Virus record (IMG/VR): IMGVR_UViG_3300028569_002417 | Location: 124,001 to 188,000 of that record | Reading direction: 5' to 3' (one strand) | Source of the DNA: a virus | DNA length: 64,000 nt | Part shown: positions 49,780 through 57,097 of the stretch, in pieces | Numbering within the stretch: position 1 is the stretch's first letter | How the letters are laid out: each line of letters starts with the position of its first letter | Translations under genes and position numbers: made by a program | Notes under the pieces: generated by a model | What the model was told of the DNA's origin: nothing | The model's database searches: none | Seen by the model: the letters and a program-made list of their open reading frames with translations, nothing else

Positions 49780-50168
49780 TTTTTCTTTGATTTCTTTTTG
49801 GAGAATTTTATCATATTATCAACAGCTTCTTCACGGGTGCAGACACTGATTTTCGGTAGATCTTTGATTCCGAATACACTTTCTGTTGATCTTTCTGGAT
49901 CATTACTTAAAAATTTAATTAAATTAAATGCAGGAAATCGTGCTTCTTGACGAAATCCGGGCATCATTGGGTCATCTTCAGTGTCCGTTTTTAGTTTCGC
50001 AAATACAACCCTGCTGTCTTCAGGAGCTCCGAAGTAGTCATCTCCTTTTTTGAAGAAAAGTATCAATTCGTGTTTGTCTAGAAGGTCGTTCATTGAATCA
50101 ATATTTTCAAGATGGATATCCCAGCGATCCATTAAGTCACGAAATGATGAAAAAGCAGGATATTTCAT
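49776..50168 (-). CDS. Hypothetical protein (130 aa)
   Basis: The ATG has GAGGAAT about 10 nt upstream. Sequence MKYPAFSSFRDLMDRWDIHL, mid-region 'KGDDYFGAPEDSRVVFAKLK', a poly-Lys C-terminus (KKKSKKK). First gene of the minus-strand operon running into the nucleotidyltransferase and the zinc-finger nuclease. No motif recognised. Confidence 0.65.
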   Translation of the reverse strand: MKYPAFSSFRDLMDRWDIHLENIDSMNDLLDKHELILFFKKGDDYFGAPEDSRVVFAKLKTDTEDDPMMPGFRQEARFPAFNLIKFLSNDPERSTESVFGIKDLPKISVCTREEAVDNMIKFSKKKSKKK

Positions 50169-50200
50169 TTTTTTTATTCCTCATATGGTCTTTCAATACA

Positions 50201-50208
50201 TATATAGA
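50201..50208 (+). promoter_or_regulatory. TATATAGA late-type octamer 3 nt before a start codon
   Basis: TATATAGA ends 3 nt before the ATG at 50212. No Shine-Dalgarno is present. On the minus strand the same AT core lies about 30 nt before the gene starting at 50168, so it may be bidirectional. Confidence 0.4.
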
Positions 50209-50211
50209 ATT

Positions 50212-50667
50212 ATGCGGTACAGTTTGAGTGGATTTAAGAAATTCTTTGAAGAGATGGACCCATCTCAAGAGAAAGATATTTCATCTAGCGGAGGCGGTAA
50301 AAAGCAAGATTATTGGGATTCATTGGAAGACGAAGAAAAGCTGACATGGGATGATATTAAGAATACATTCCAGTCAGAGCCATGGGTTTCATCTCACTTC
50401 CCTCTTGGTCAGGGAAAGAAAGAAATTAAATATAAGTTGCAACCATGGAAGATTGTGAAGGGTTCAATGGGGCCATCAGGAGCAGATATAGAACTTATTC
50501 ATAACCAAAACGATAAGAGTTATTTGAAGGGAAATAAATTAAATAAAGGTTATAGAGACACAAAGCGATATTTTGTAAAGAGAAAAGATTTACAGGATTT
50601 CCAGACAGGTGGTTGGCAACCAGCAGTTCAGGGAGCAGCAGGAGGCGGTGGCGCTCCACCGATGTAG
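50212..50667 (+). CDS. Protein with capsid-targeting-like leader (151 aa)
   Basis: It begins MRYSLSGFKKFFEEMDPSQE: the aromatic leader (GFKKFFEE) then a disordered Gly/Ser linker and a domain with 'SLEDEEKLTWDDIKNTFQSE', 'KKEIKYKLQPWKIVKGSMG' and a Gly/Ala/Pro-rich tail (GGGGAPPM). No enzymatic motif. No RBS; octamer immediately upstream. It starts a tight three-gene set of leader-bearing proteins. Confidence 0.6.
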   Translation: MRYSLSGFKKFFEEMDPSQEKDISSSGGGKKQDYWDSLEDEEKLTWDDIKNTFQSEPWVSSHFPLGQGKKEIKYKLQPWKIVKGSMGPSGADIELIHNQNDKSYLKGNKLNKGYRDTKRYFVKRKDLQDFQTGGWQPAVQGAAGGGGAPPM

Positions 50668-50668
50668 T

Positions 50669-50842
50669 ATGAAATTTAGTGAATGGATTAAATTAAGAGA
50701 AGTTGGAACAAGCACAGCTAGTGTTGCGAATGTTCCCATGAGACTCTTTGGTGGTGCTGTGCAAAGGATGTACCCAGAGCCAGTCATTATCGGTGGAAGA
50801 GAAGTTAAACATAAGAAAAAGAAGAAAGATCATAATTCTTAA
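50669..50842 (+). CDS. Small protein with capsid-targeting-like leader (57 aa)
   Basis: ATG at 50669, one base after the previous stop. Sequence MKFSEWIKLREVGTSTASVA: leader plus an L-R-E site matching the T4 prohead-protease rule ([L/I]-x-E). It ends in a basic KHKKKKKDHNS tail that could bind DNA, as do T4 internal proteins. Confidence 0.6.
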   Translation: MKFSEWIKLREVGTSTASVANVPMRLFGGAVQRMYPEPVIIGGREVKHKKKKKDHNS

Positions 50843-50855
50843 TGAAAGGTAAATC

Positions 50856-51275
50856 ATGAATTACACAATGCGCTACACACAATATTTATCTGGCATCTTG
50901 TCAGAAGCTGATTTTCATGAAATGAGCCCTGATCAAATGTCCAATGCGGCTGCACCAATGGCTCCTCAAATGGGTGGTCCTTCTCCAGTTGTTGATGATC
51001 AGGGTCTTGGTGATGATCAGGGTCTTGGTGATGATCAGGGTCTTGGTGATGCACAAGGTGGTTCAGAACCAATTGCGGGGCTTTCTAATACTACTAAAGG
51101 TCTTTTGGATAGATTGATTGCTCAGTTGTCAGCAGCTAAGAATTTACAACCAGTTGCTTCTCAAGAAATTCTTAATCGATTTATGAAAGCGTTGCCAAAT
51201 CTTAAACGTGATAAATCACTTGCAACAGTTCAAAATCGTTTCAAACCACTCAAACCATTCAAACCACTACAGTAA
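50856..51275 (+). CDS. Protein with capsid-targeting-like leader and DDQGLG repeats (139 aa)
   Basis: AAAGG precedes the ATG. The leader MNYTMRYTQYLSGILSEADF contains ILSE|A, the closest match in the window to the T4 CTS end (IAEA), with L15-S16-E17 as predicted cleavage site. Then an acidic, Pro/Gly-rich linker with three DDQGLG repeats, a helical segment 'TKGLLDRLIAQLSAAKNLQP', and a basic end (FKPLKPFKPLQ). Candidate scaffold-like or internal head protein. Confidence 0.6.
   Translation: MNYTMRYTQYLSGILSEADFHEMSPDQMSNAAAPMAPQMGGPSPVVDDQGLGDDQGLGDDQGLGDAQGGSEPIAGLSNTTKGLLDRLIAQLSAAKNLQPVASQEILNRFMKALPNLKRDKSLATVQNRFKPLKPFKPLQ
50994..51047 (+). repeat. Three exact tandem copies of an 18-nt unit
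   Basis: GATGATCAGGGTCTTGGT occurs three times without change, encoding DDQGLG in frame. Synonymous identity suggests recent expansion. Confidence 0.95.
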
Positions 51276-51294
51276 TCATTTAGAGATTACCGTC

Positions 51295-51323
51295 TTTACA
51301 GTTGAAATCAATTAGTTTATAAT
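51295..51323 (+). promoter_or_regulatory. Sigma70-like promoter for thyX
   Basis: TTTACA (51295-51300), 17-nt spacer, TATAAT (51318-51323), about 30 nt before the thyX start. The -10 region (GTTTATAATTTGA) and upstream AATCAAT recur at 62282-62301. Confidence 0.6.
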
Positions 51324-51354
51324 TTGACAGGATCACATTTCAAGAGGTTCTGTC

Positions 51355-52263
51355 ATGTCTGACATTATGGATTCTGTTGTCAATAAGACAATTAATTGCC
51401 TTGATAAAGGGCATGTGACTCTAGTCGATGTAATGCCAAGGAATGTTCCTGAAGGTAAAACTGCTGATTATGCCATTGTTCAGGCTGCGAGAGTAAGCTA
51501 TGGAGATGGAACTAAAACTGTCAATGAAGACCGTGGACTTATTCGTTACCTTCTCAGGCACCAACATACCACTCCATTAGAAATGGTAACCCTGAAATTT
51601 CATTGCAAGATGCCTATCTTTGTTTGCCGTCAATGGGCAAGGCACCGTATGAGTTCAACAAATGAAATTTCAGGTCGTTATTCGGTTATGAAAGACGAAT
51701 TTTATTTTCCTCAGGCCACTGATCTAAGATCCCAGTCTCAAATAAATAAACAAGGTGGAGAAGGCACTGTTGAGGAAATAACAGCTAACTATTCAGCAGG
51801 TAAAATTGCCGATAATTGCAATTCAGCTTATGATTTTTATGAATATATGATTCATGCAGGTGTTTCAAGAGAACAGGCAAGAATGGTTCTCCCTCTCAAC
51901 TTATACACAGAATTTTATTGGAAAATTGATCTTCACAATCTTTTTCACTTTTTGGCGCTAAGAGCAGATAGCCATGCCCAAAAGGAAATCAGAGTTTATG
52001 CAGAAGCAATTATTGAGATTTTACGCCAAATTGTTCCAGTAGCACTTGAAGCATGGGAAGATTATCATCCTATGCGTGGAGCAATAAAACTCACAAGACT
52101 CGAAACAGAAGCACTAAAAAGCTACATCCAGAAATTTCAATCTTTTGCTCATGCCGAATTCCAACATGTTGTCAGCGACAACAAGCGTGAACAGTCTGAA
52201 TGGATTGAGAAAGCCAAGATTCTTGGAATCAATGTTCCTCCGATAAAACAGAATGAGGCTTAG
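51355..52263 (+). CDS. thyX: FAD-dependent thymidylate synthase
   Basis: A 302-residue ThyX. The signature RHRMSSTNEISGRYS (96-110) matches RHRxxSxNExSxRYS exactly. 'LLRHQHTTPLEMVTLKFHCK' and 'LPLNLYTEFYWKIDLHNLFH' hold the conserved folate- and dUMP-side residues, and 'RADSHAQKEIRVYA' the FAD/dUMP Arg. It makes dTMP from dUMP with FAD and NADPH, without DHFR. It takes dUMP made by the dCMP deaminase at 30861. Confidence 0.95.
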   Translation: MSDIMDSVVNKTINCLDKGHVTLVDVMPRNVPEGKTADYAIVQAARVSYGDGTKTVNEDRGLIRYLLRHQHTTPLEMVTLKFHCKMPIFVCRQWARHRMSSTNEISGRYSVMKDEFYFPQATDLRSQSQINKQGGEGTVEEITANYSAGKIADNCNSAYDFYEYMIHAGVSREQARMVLPLNLYTEFYWKIDLHNLFHFLALRADSHAQKEIRVYAEAIIEILRQIVPVALEAWEDYHPMRGAIKLTRLETEALKSYIQKFQSFAHAEFQHVVSDNKREQSEWIEKAKILGINVPPIKQNEA

Positions 52264-52275
52264 GATCAACTAATT

Positions 52276-52334
52276 GAAAGCCATGACTGGCTATGATTTG
52301 TAATGTTAGAACAATCATTGTGATCATGGCTTTC
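52276..52334 (+). other. Long stem-loop between thyX and the HldE-like gene
   Basis: GAAAGCCATGA (52276-52286) pairs with TCATGGCTTTC (52324-52334); inside, ATGATT pairs with AATCAT. There is no T-tract (CTCCC follows), so it is more likely an RNA processing or leader element than a terminator. Confidence 0.5.
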
Positions 52335-52356
52335 TCCCTTGTGGACATTATAACAG

Positions 52357-53748
52357 ATGAAAAGCATTTTGCAATTTCTCGAAAGTGATAAAAAAGGCCA
52401 AACTCTTAATATTGGAGTAATTGGCGATGCAATGATTGATGAATACTATGATGTTAAAATTAAAAGAATAAGTCCTGAATGCCCAATTCCCATCATGCAT
52501 AGCAAAGAACATGAACCAAAAATTCTTCCCGGCGGAGCCGCAAATGTCGTTCATCAATTCAAGAATTTTAATGCTAAAGTCAATCTTGGTTGCTTGTTAG
52601 ATTATAAAGCGAAAAGTATATTTGAAGATGCAAGAATCAATACTGATTATTCAGTAAATATTGCTCATGATATTTCTAGAAAGAGAAGATATTACAGCGA
52701 ACATATTCAGGTTGCAAGAATTGATATAGAAAAAAATAATTATGGTTTTAATGATGATGATTTGTTCTTAAAAACCGAATCTTTGTTTGATAAATTTGTT
52801 TTGAATGATTTTCAGGCTGTTATATTTTCAGATTATGGCAAAGGAATATTTAATTTTTTCAAAAATGAATATCTTAAAAAATTCCCAATCACAGTTGTTG
52901 ATCCAAAAAATGGTGATTTGACTCGTTGGCGTGGATGTACTGTTCTGAAACCAAATCAAGAAGAAGCATTGAAATTAAGTGGTAAAGATAATGTTCGTGA
53001 TGCTGGTCTTTATTTATCAGAATTATTGGAATGTTCTGTTGTCATTACTCAGGCAGCACAAGGAATTAGTGTTTTTGAAAAAGGTGGAATAACTGAGATA
53101 AGACCAACAGTAAGTCCTGCTGTTGCCGAATCTGTAATTGGCGCTGGAGATGCCTTTATAACATTCTTGACAATGGCAATGTGTAGGGGATTTTCTCTTC
53201 AAGAATCTGCTGATATTGCATTTAAGGCTGGAACATTATACGTTTTGAATAAGCATAACAAACCTTTAGATAGATTTTCCATTATTCACTCTATTGATTC
53301 AATTGGTGCAAAGGTTATACCTTATGATGAAACTAATATGTTTTGCAATAGAGATTATAAATTGGTTTTTACTAATGGCTGTTTTGATATCATGCATATG
53401 GGGCATATTGATTGCTTGAAATTTGCCAAATTACAAGGCGACAAACTTATGGTTGGATTGAATTCAGACGAGAGTGTCTCAAGATTAAAGCCCGGAAGAC
53501 CGATCATGTCGGTTAAGGATCGTGCCTCTGTTCTTGCAGCATGTGAATATGTTGATTATATTGTTGTTTTTGATGATGACACACCATTAGAACTTATCAA
53601 AAAGATCAGTCCTGATGTTTTAGTAAAGGGTGCAGATTATAAGGAAGAAGATGTTGTTGGTTATGGAATTGTCCCAGAAATAAAAAGATGTCCTCTTGTG
53701 GAAGGCATCAGCACAACAAACATTATTGAAAAAATTAAAAAACTTTAG
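52357..53748 (+). CDS. hldE: Bifunctional HldE-like heptose kinase/adenylyltransferase
   Basis: A 463-residue fusion. About residues 18-320 are a PfkB/ribokinase-type kinase: 'IGVIGDAMIDEYYD', 'PGGAANVVHQFKNF' (substrate Gly-Gly motif) and 'VIGAGDAFITFLTMA' (catalytic GAGD). About 340-463 are a cytidylyltransferase-like nucleotidyltransferase: 'LVFTNGCFDIMHMGHIDCLK' (HxGH as HMGH), 'VGLNSDESVSRLKPGRP' and 'EGISTTNII'. In bacteria HldE makes ADP-heptose precursors of the LPS core. GmhA, GmhB and HldD are not in the window. Confidence 0.88.
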   Translation: MKSILQFLESDKKGQTLNIGVIGDAMIDEYYDVKIKRISPECPIPIMHSKEHEPKILPGGAANVVHQFKNFNAKVNLGCLLDYKAKSIFEDARINTDYSVNIAHDISRKRRYYSEHIQVARIDIEKNNYGFNDDDLFLKTESLFDKFVLNDFQAVIFSDYGKGIFNFFKNEYLKKFPITVVDPKNGDLTRWRGCTVLKPNQEEALKLSGKDNVRDAGLYLSELLECSVVITQAAQGISVFEKGGITEIRPTVSPAVAESVIGAGDAFITFLTMAMCRGFSLQESADIAFKAGTLYVLNKHNKPLDRFSIIHSIDSIGAKVIPYDETNMFCNRDYKLVFTNGCFDIMHMGHIDCLKFAKLQGDKLMVGLNSDESVSRLKPGRPIMSVKDRASVLAACEYVDYIVVFDDDTPLELIKKISPDVLVKGADYKEEDVVGYGIVPEIKRCPLVEGISTTNIIEKIKKL

Positions 53749-55004
53749 CGTCTCCTTCTTCTTTTCAGATTATCTTCTGCTTGTTCAATTGTCAAAACAC
53801 CAGAAAGAACTAGAAGCTGCTCACTCATGTTCAAGCCGGGATGGAATCTTCTTTCTAATTTGGAGCCTTGAGTAAGGCCTGTGCTAATTGACGTTGCGTC
53901 ATCAGGATTGACATTTACAATACCTCCTGACAACATAGTATCAAATTTGGTGTCACCAGTTTGAGGCATCGTTGTTCTTGTATTTGCTTGATCCGCTCCT
54001 GCTTTTAATTCTTTCACAATCATGGCATTTTTTGCAATATAATTTGCAACATCTTGTGGGCTTGCGGTTTTTGCATTAGGTAGTTTTTCTTCAGGAATGT
54101 TGTCTCTAAACATCTTCAAAATTGGTTGTTGATTTTTTGCAAGTGAACCTTTGACAGGTTTATTTTTTTCATCTCTTTCCATGGTTGCTGTTTGAGTGTT
54201 TTCATTGCCCAATAGTCTCAAAACATGTTGTGAAACTTGTTCTTCACTTAAATCAAATAGATTGCTTTTTGCATCGCCACCTTCTGATGGAACTGACCCT
54301 TTTTCTGCGGCAATAGCTAAATGTACTGCTTTCAATGACTTTAGGGCGCTTGGCAAACCACTTATTATTTTTGCGCTAATTTGTTGATCTGGATTAAAAC
54401 AACAGAATTGTGACCATCTATGATGTCCATCAATGATATGATATTTGTCTCCGACTTTTGAAACTATTATAGCTCCAGCAGCATTAGGGTTTGTTCCCTT
54501 GAGCATATCTGGCGTGCTTCCGTATTGGTCTTTTATTCCGGCATCAACTGAATTTTCTAGAAAAACTTCTGCTTGGGTTGGAACAACTGATCTAATACTA
54601 ACATTTGCACTTGTTACTGATAGCTTATCATTTTCGGAACCATCTTTAATTGTGGCTTGAAATTTTGGATTTGATATATACTTGTTAAGCTGTGACCAAA
54701 AGTTTCCTAAGTCGGTGCCATCATTCATCATATTCTTGAGAATTTCTAAATATTTTGGGTCAGCAGGTGCTTTTCCATAACCGCTGACAGAAGAACCGGC
54801 AGGTTGATTATTTGGTTGATTAATTGTTAGTGGGTTTGCATTAGCGGTAGAGGCTTTATTGGAAGTATTAGTGCCTGTAAAACTATATCCACTTGGAACA
54901 GAGCCGCTATTGTTTGGAATTTGGGTTATTGGCCCCTGCATAGATTGATTGTTTATTTCCTCTTCTTCTTTCATTTGCTGATAAAACTCAAAAAATGTCT
55001 TCAT
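53745..55004 (-). CDS. ParB/Srx-like protein with capsid-targeting-like leader (419 aa)
   Basis: The leader MKTFFEFYQQMKEEEE is very like T4 MKTYQEFIAEA. A ~65-residue low-complexity linker (Ser, Asn, Gln, Pro) follows. Around residues 138-210 sits a ParB/sulfiredoxin-fold signature: 'SIRSVVPTQAEVFLENSV', 'GAIIVSKVGDKYHIIDGHHR' with IDGHHRW at 191-197. This fold includes CTP-binding ParB and some nucleases and phosphotransferases. Later regions are helical, ending in a poly-Arg tail (LKRRRRR). AAAGGAAAA is the RBS. Confidence 0.65.
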   Translation of the reverse strand: MKTFFEFYQQMKEEEEINNQSMQGPITQIPNNSGSVPSGYSFTGTNTSNKASTANANPLTINQPNNQPAGSSVSGYGKAPADPKYLEILKNMMNDGTDLGNFWSQLNKYISNPKFQATIKDGSENDKLSVTSANVSIRSVVPTQAEVFLENSVDAGIKDQYGSTPDMLKGTNPNAAGAIIVSKVGDKYHIIDGHHRWSQFCCFNPDQQISAKIISGLPSALKSLKAVHLAIAAEKGSVPSEGGDAKSNLFDLSEEQVSQHVLRLLGNENTQTATMERDEKNKPVKGSLAKNQQPILKMFRDNIPEEKLPNAKTASPQDVANYIAKNAMIVKELKAGADQANTRTTMPQTGDTKFDTMLSGGIVNVNPDDATSISTGLTQGSKLERRFHPGLNMSEQLLVLSGVLTIEQAEDNLKRRRRR

Positions 55005-55016
55005 ATTATTTTCCTT

Positions 55017-55247
55017 TTATTTGCAAAAACAGTCTGTTTTTCCACATGATTCGCAGCAAGTGCAAAGATCGCAGCAAGAACCTTTTAATTCACAGCAACC
55101 TTCAACAGCACAACAGGAACAACCACATTGGCAAATGCATTTTTCGCACAAGCATTTTGTAGATGATTTTACAAAACCAGCGCAAATAAAACCTGTAATT
55201 ATAATTACAGCAATTGCTCCAAGTAACGAATCAATCCAATTAGACAT
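55017..55247 (-). CDS. Membrane-anchored Cys-rich (metallothionein-like) protein
   Basis: A 76-residue protein: MSNWIDSLLGAIAVIIITGF begins one transmembrane span (about 8-27), then a ~46-residue tail with 18 Cys in C-x-C, CC and CxxC arrangements (KCLCEKCICQCGCSCC, 'GCCELKGSCCDLCTCCESCG'). AAAGGAG lies 6 nt before the ATG, and a CTAAATA/TATATA late-type element lies upstream (55276-55260). The tail could bind several metal ions or form a disulfide-dense patch. Confidence 0.7.
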   Translation of the reverse strand: MSNWIDSLLGAIAVIIITGFICAGFVKSSTKCLCEKCICQCGCSCCAVEGCCELKGSCCDLCTCCESCGKTDCFCK

Positions 55248-55299
55248 GTTTGCTCCTTTAATATATAATTATTTAGGCTATTACAGTTATAATTACATT

Positions 55300-55551
55300 A
55301 TGAGTAAGAAAAAAATTAACAAAAAATATGTTAAGTTGTCTTATGGAAAATGCCCTTCTTGACTGCCACAAAATAATCGAAGGAAACAAGAAGGAAGGAC
55401 CGGGTTATGTGAAAGAAAATGTAGTTGTTTGCTGCGCTCTTTGTCACAGAAAATACATGCAAATATAATTAAAATCGATAGATATTACACAACAACTTTA
55501 GGAAAACAGATTTTGCACTATTGGCTCGATGGAGTTGAACATTGGGATTGA
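55300..55551 (+). pseudogene. Frameshifted small Cys-containing gene, or two small ORFs
   Basis: Frame 1 gives MSKKKINKKYVKLSYGKCPS and stops at TGA (55360-55362). Shifting +1 at TCT TGA C continues as DCHKIIEGNKKEGPGYVKEN and CALCHRKY to a TAA at 55466-55468. The original frame then reads on as KIDRYYTTTLGKQILHYWLD to TGA at 55549-55551. All three pieces look protein-like, and CP.. plus CALC would complete a zinc ribbon. An alternative is an independent 41-residue gene at 55343-55468. Confidence 0.35.
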
Positions 55552-55559
55552 TATATAGA
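55552..55559 (+). promoter_or_regulatory. TATATAGA late-type octamer 2 nt before a start codon
   Basis: TATATAGA ends 2 nt before the ATG at 55562, with no Shine-Dalgarno between. Third case of this arrangement in front of leader-bearing genes. Confidence 0.4.
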
Positions 55560-55561
55560 TC

Positions 55562-55750
55562 ATGCTTACTTTTCAACAATTTCTAGAATCTAGAAAAAGT
55601 GCCACAGGAACTTTTGGAATGGGTACTGGACAGAGTCCAGCAAAAATCATGGCCAGAGGAGCAGTTAGTCCTGCAAGTCCTACTCGTCCAAAATATCATG
55701 GATTAAGTGTTGCAAAATCTTATCCTGTTGCTAAAATTGGTAAGGTTTGA
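55562..55750 (+). CDS. Small basic protein with capsid-targeting-like leader (62 aa)
   Basis: MLTFQQFLESRKSATGTFG carries the T-F-x-x-F-L-E leader. The remainder is basic, Gly/Ala/Pro-rich and probably disordered (KIMARGAVSPASPTRPKYHG), resembling DNA-binding internal peptides. No RBS; octamer upstream. Confidence 0.55.
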   Translation: MLTFQQFLESRKSATGTFGMGTGQSPAKIMARGAVSPASPTRPKYHGLSVAKSYPVAKIGKV

Positions 55751-55780
55751 TCGGTAATGGCTAAAGATAGAGGGTTTTTT

Positions 55781-56191
55781 ATGCGTACATTTCATGAGTT
55801 TTGCGAGATTAAGAAAAATATTTTGAATGAATCTGATCTGGATCATTATGCACAAATTAGTGATGAAGCATTAGATAATGCTTACCATTATGGGCGTTCA
55901 AAGCCGGGCACTTTTGGCTACGAAGCCAACAAGGGAAGTGCTAAGTTTGCTTTAGATCTAATGAAAACAGGCGAGACAGATATAGAAATGATTGCAGATG
56001 CTATCCACAAAGGCTGGGCAAGTGTCGCAACTACATACGATGATCCAATTTACGCTGTCAAGCCTGAGAAAAAAGCCAATAGATTAAATTTGGCTGATAC
56101 ACATTATAGTCAGCTTTCTGAAGAAGAAAAAGAAAAGGATAGAGTTGTCGCAAGAGCGTTGTTACAGGCCTATCAAGCAGAAAATGAATGA
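55781..56191 (+). CDS. RyR-domain-like protein with capsid-targeting-like leader (136 aa)
   Basis: AGAGGG 6 nt before the ATG at 55781 favours this start over one eight codons upstream. The leader MRTFHEFCEIKKNILNESDL ends in an L-N-E|S site. The C-terminal part, 'IEMIADAIHKGWASVATTYD' and 'HYSQLSEEEKEKDRVVARAL', is a good match by eye to the RyR domain ('iA.aiH..W', 'y..L.e.EK..DR...') found in ryanodine receptors and many phages. Candidate packaged protein. Confidence 0.65.
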   Translation: MRTFHEFCEIKKNILNESDLDHYAQISDEALDNAYHYGRSKPGTFGYEANKGSAKFALDLMKTGETDIEMIADAIHKGWASVATTYDDPIYAVKPEKKANRLNLADTHYSQLSEEEKEKDRVVARALLQAYQAENE

Positions 56192-56222
56192 TGGAATTAA
56201 TATACAGGCACTATGTTAAGGC

Positions 56223-56816
56223 ATGGCTGTATCAAGTATTGGAAACGGACTTACTGTTGTAATTGAATGTGATTTTTTACCACATCATGAGTGGATGTCC
56301 TTTCTGGCATATTGGTCACTTAAAAATAACTTGCCAGAAGCAAAAGTGATAGTTACATGTGTCAGAAGGGACATGAATATTGATATATTAAATTGGCCAA
56401 GGAAGTGTAACGTCCCAATTCTCTTCCACAAGCCAATGGATCAAGATAATCTTAGTCATTTTGTTGCAACTCATCCAAAAATAAAGGTAACACAAGATTT
56501 TGTCTTTATAAAACCTACAATTGTTTTTCTTCGTGATTTTGAAGAATCTTCTACAAATCCTGATGTTTTTGAAAGAGGAAAAAATATTTCTGAAATACAA
56601 GGAATTGTCTCAAAAATAAATTCTGAAAATCCTACCATTTGCTGTGATTATTCTGAAGGATGGGGTAAGTTTGTGACTTCAGATTGGATAAATAAAAAAA
56701 GCATACCCTTCTCGTCAGTTAATTTTGTCGATGCAGATATGAGCTTAAACGAGAATAGGCTTGCTAGGCTTTGGAAGTCAGCTACGAAAATATACCCAAG
56801 TGTATCAAGGGGATAA
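56223..56816 (+). CDS. Hypothetical protein (197 aa)
   Basis: AAGG is 1-4 nt before the ATG. MAVSSIGNGLTVVIECDFLP and 'MSFLAYWSLKNNLPEAKVIV', then 'QDFVFIKPTIVFLRDFEESS' and 'NFVDADMSLNENRLARLWKS'. The strand-helix alternation and DFxP/ VDAD motifs suggest an alpha/beta, possibly GT-A-like domain, but this is weak. Adjacent to the coiled-coil gene at 56818. Confidence 0.6.
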   Translation: MAVSSIGNGLTVVIECDFLPHHEWMSFLAYWSLKNNLPEAKVIVTCVRRDMNIDILNWPRKCNVPILFHKPMDQDNLSHFVATHPKIKVTQDFVFIKPTIVFLRDFEESSTNPDVFERGKNISEIQGIVSKINSENPTICCDYSEGWGKFVTSDWINKKSIPFSSVNFVDADMSLNENRLARLWKSATKIYPSVSRG

Positions 56817-56817
56817 A

Positions 56818-57096
56818 ATGAGACATTTCAATTACGACGACAATGATGAATTTCACGAAGACATTGATAAGTTTTTCGATAATGAAGATTCAGGCGGCTA
56901 TGACGATCTCATTAAAGAAGAATTTGCTCTTCAAGAAGCAAGACTTGATGTTCAACATCGTGAAATCAACTATAAGATGATGAGAACAGCAATCAGGTTT
57001 TGTGAAAAAACTTTTCTTTGGTCTTTTTATTCAATACCTACTCGTTTGAAGATGATCTCTGAAACTTATAAAAGACTTCGCAAATTAGAGGAATGA
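56818..57096 (+). CDS. Hypothetical acidic/helical protein (92 aa)
   Basis: AGGGG precedes the ATG at 56818 by 6 nt. Very acidic N-terminus (MRHFNYDDNDEFHEDIDKFF) and a helical basic C-terminus ('TRLKMISETYKRLRKLEE'). Ends two bases before the zinc-ribbon gene. Not recognised. Confidence 0.65.
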   Translation: MRHFNYDDNDEFHEDIDKFFDNEDSGGYDDLIKEEFALQEARLDVQHREINYKMMRTAIRFCEKTFLWSFYSIPTRLKMISETYKRLRKLEE

Positions 57097-57097
57097 A

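Noticed and set aside
55021-55299. Plus-strand frame rich in Gln/Ser before 55300
   Set aside because: Antisense of the Cys-rich membrane gene; the Gln/Ser bias is the reverse complement of Cys codons.
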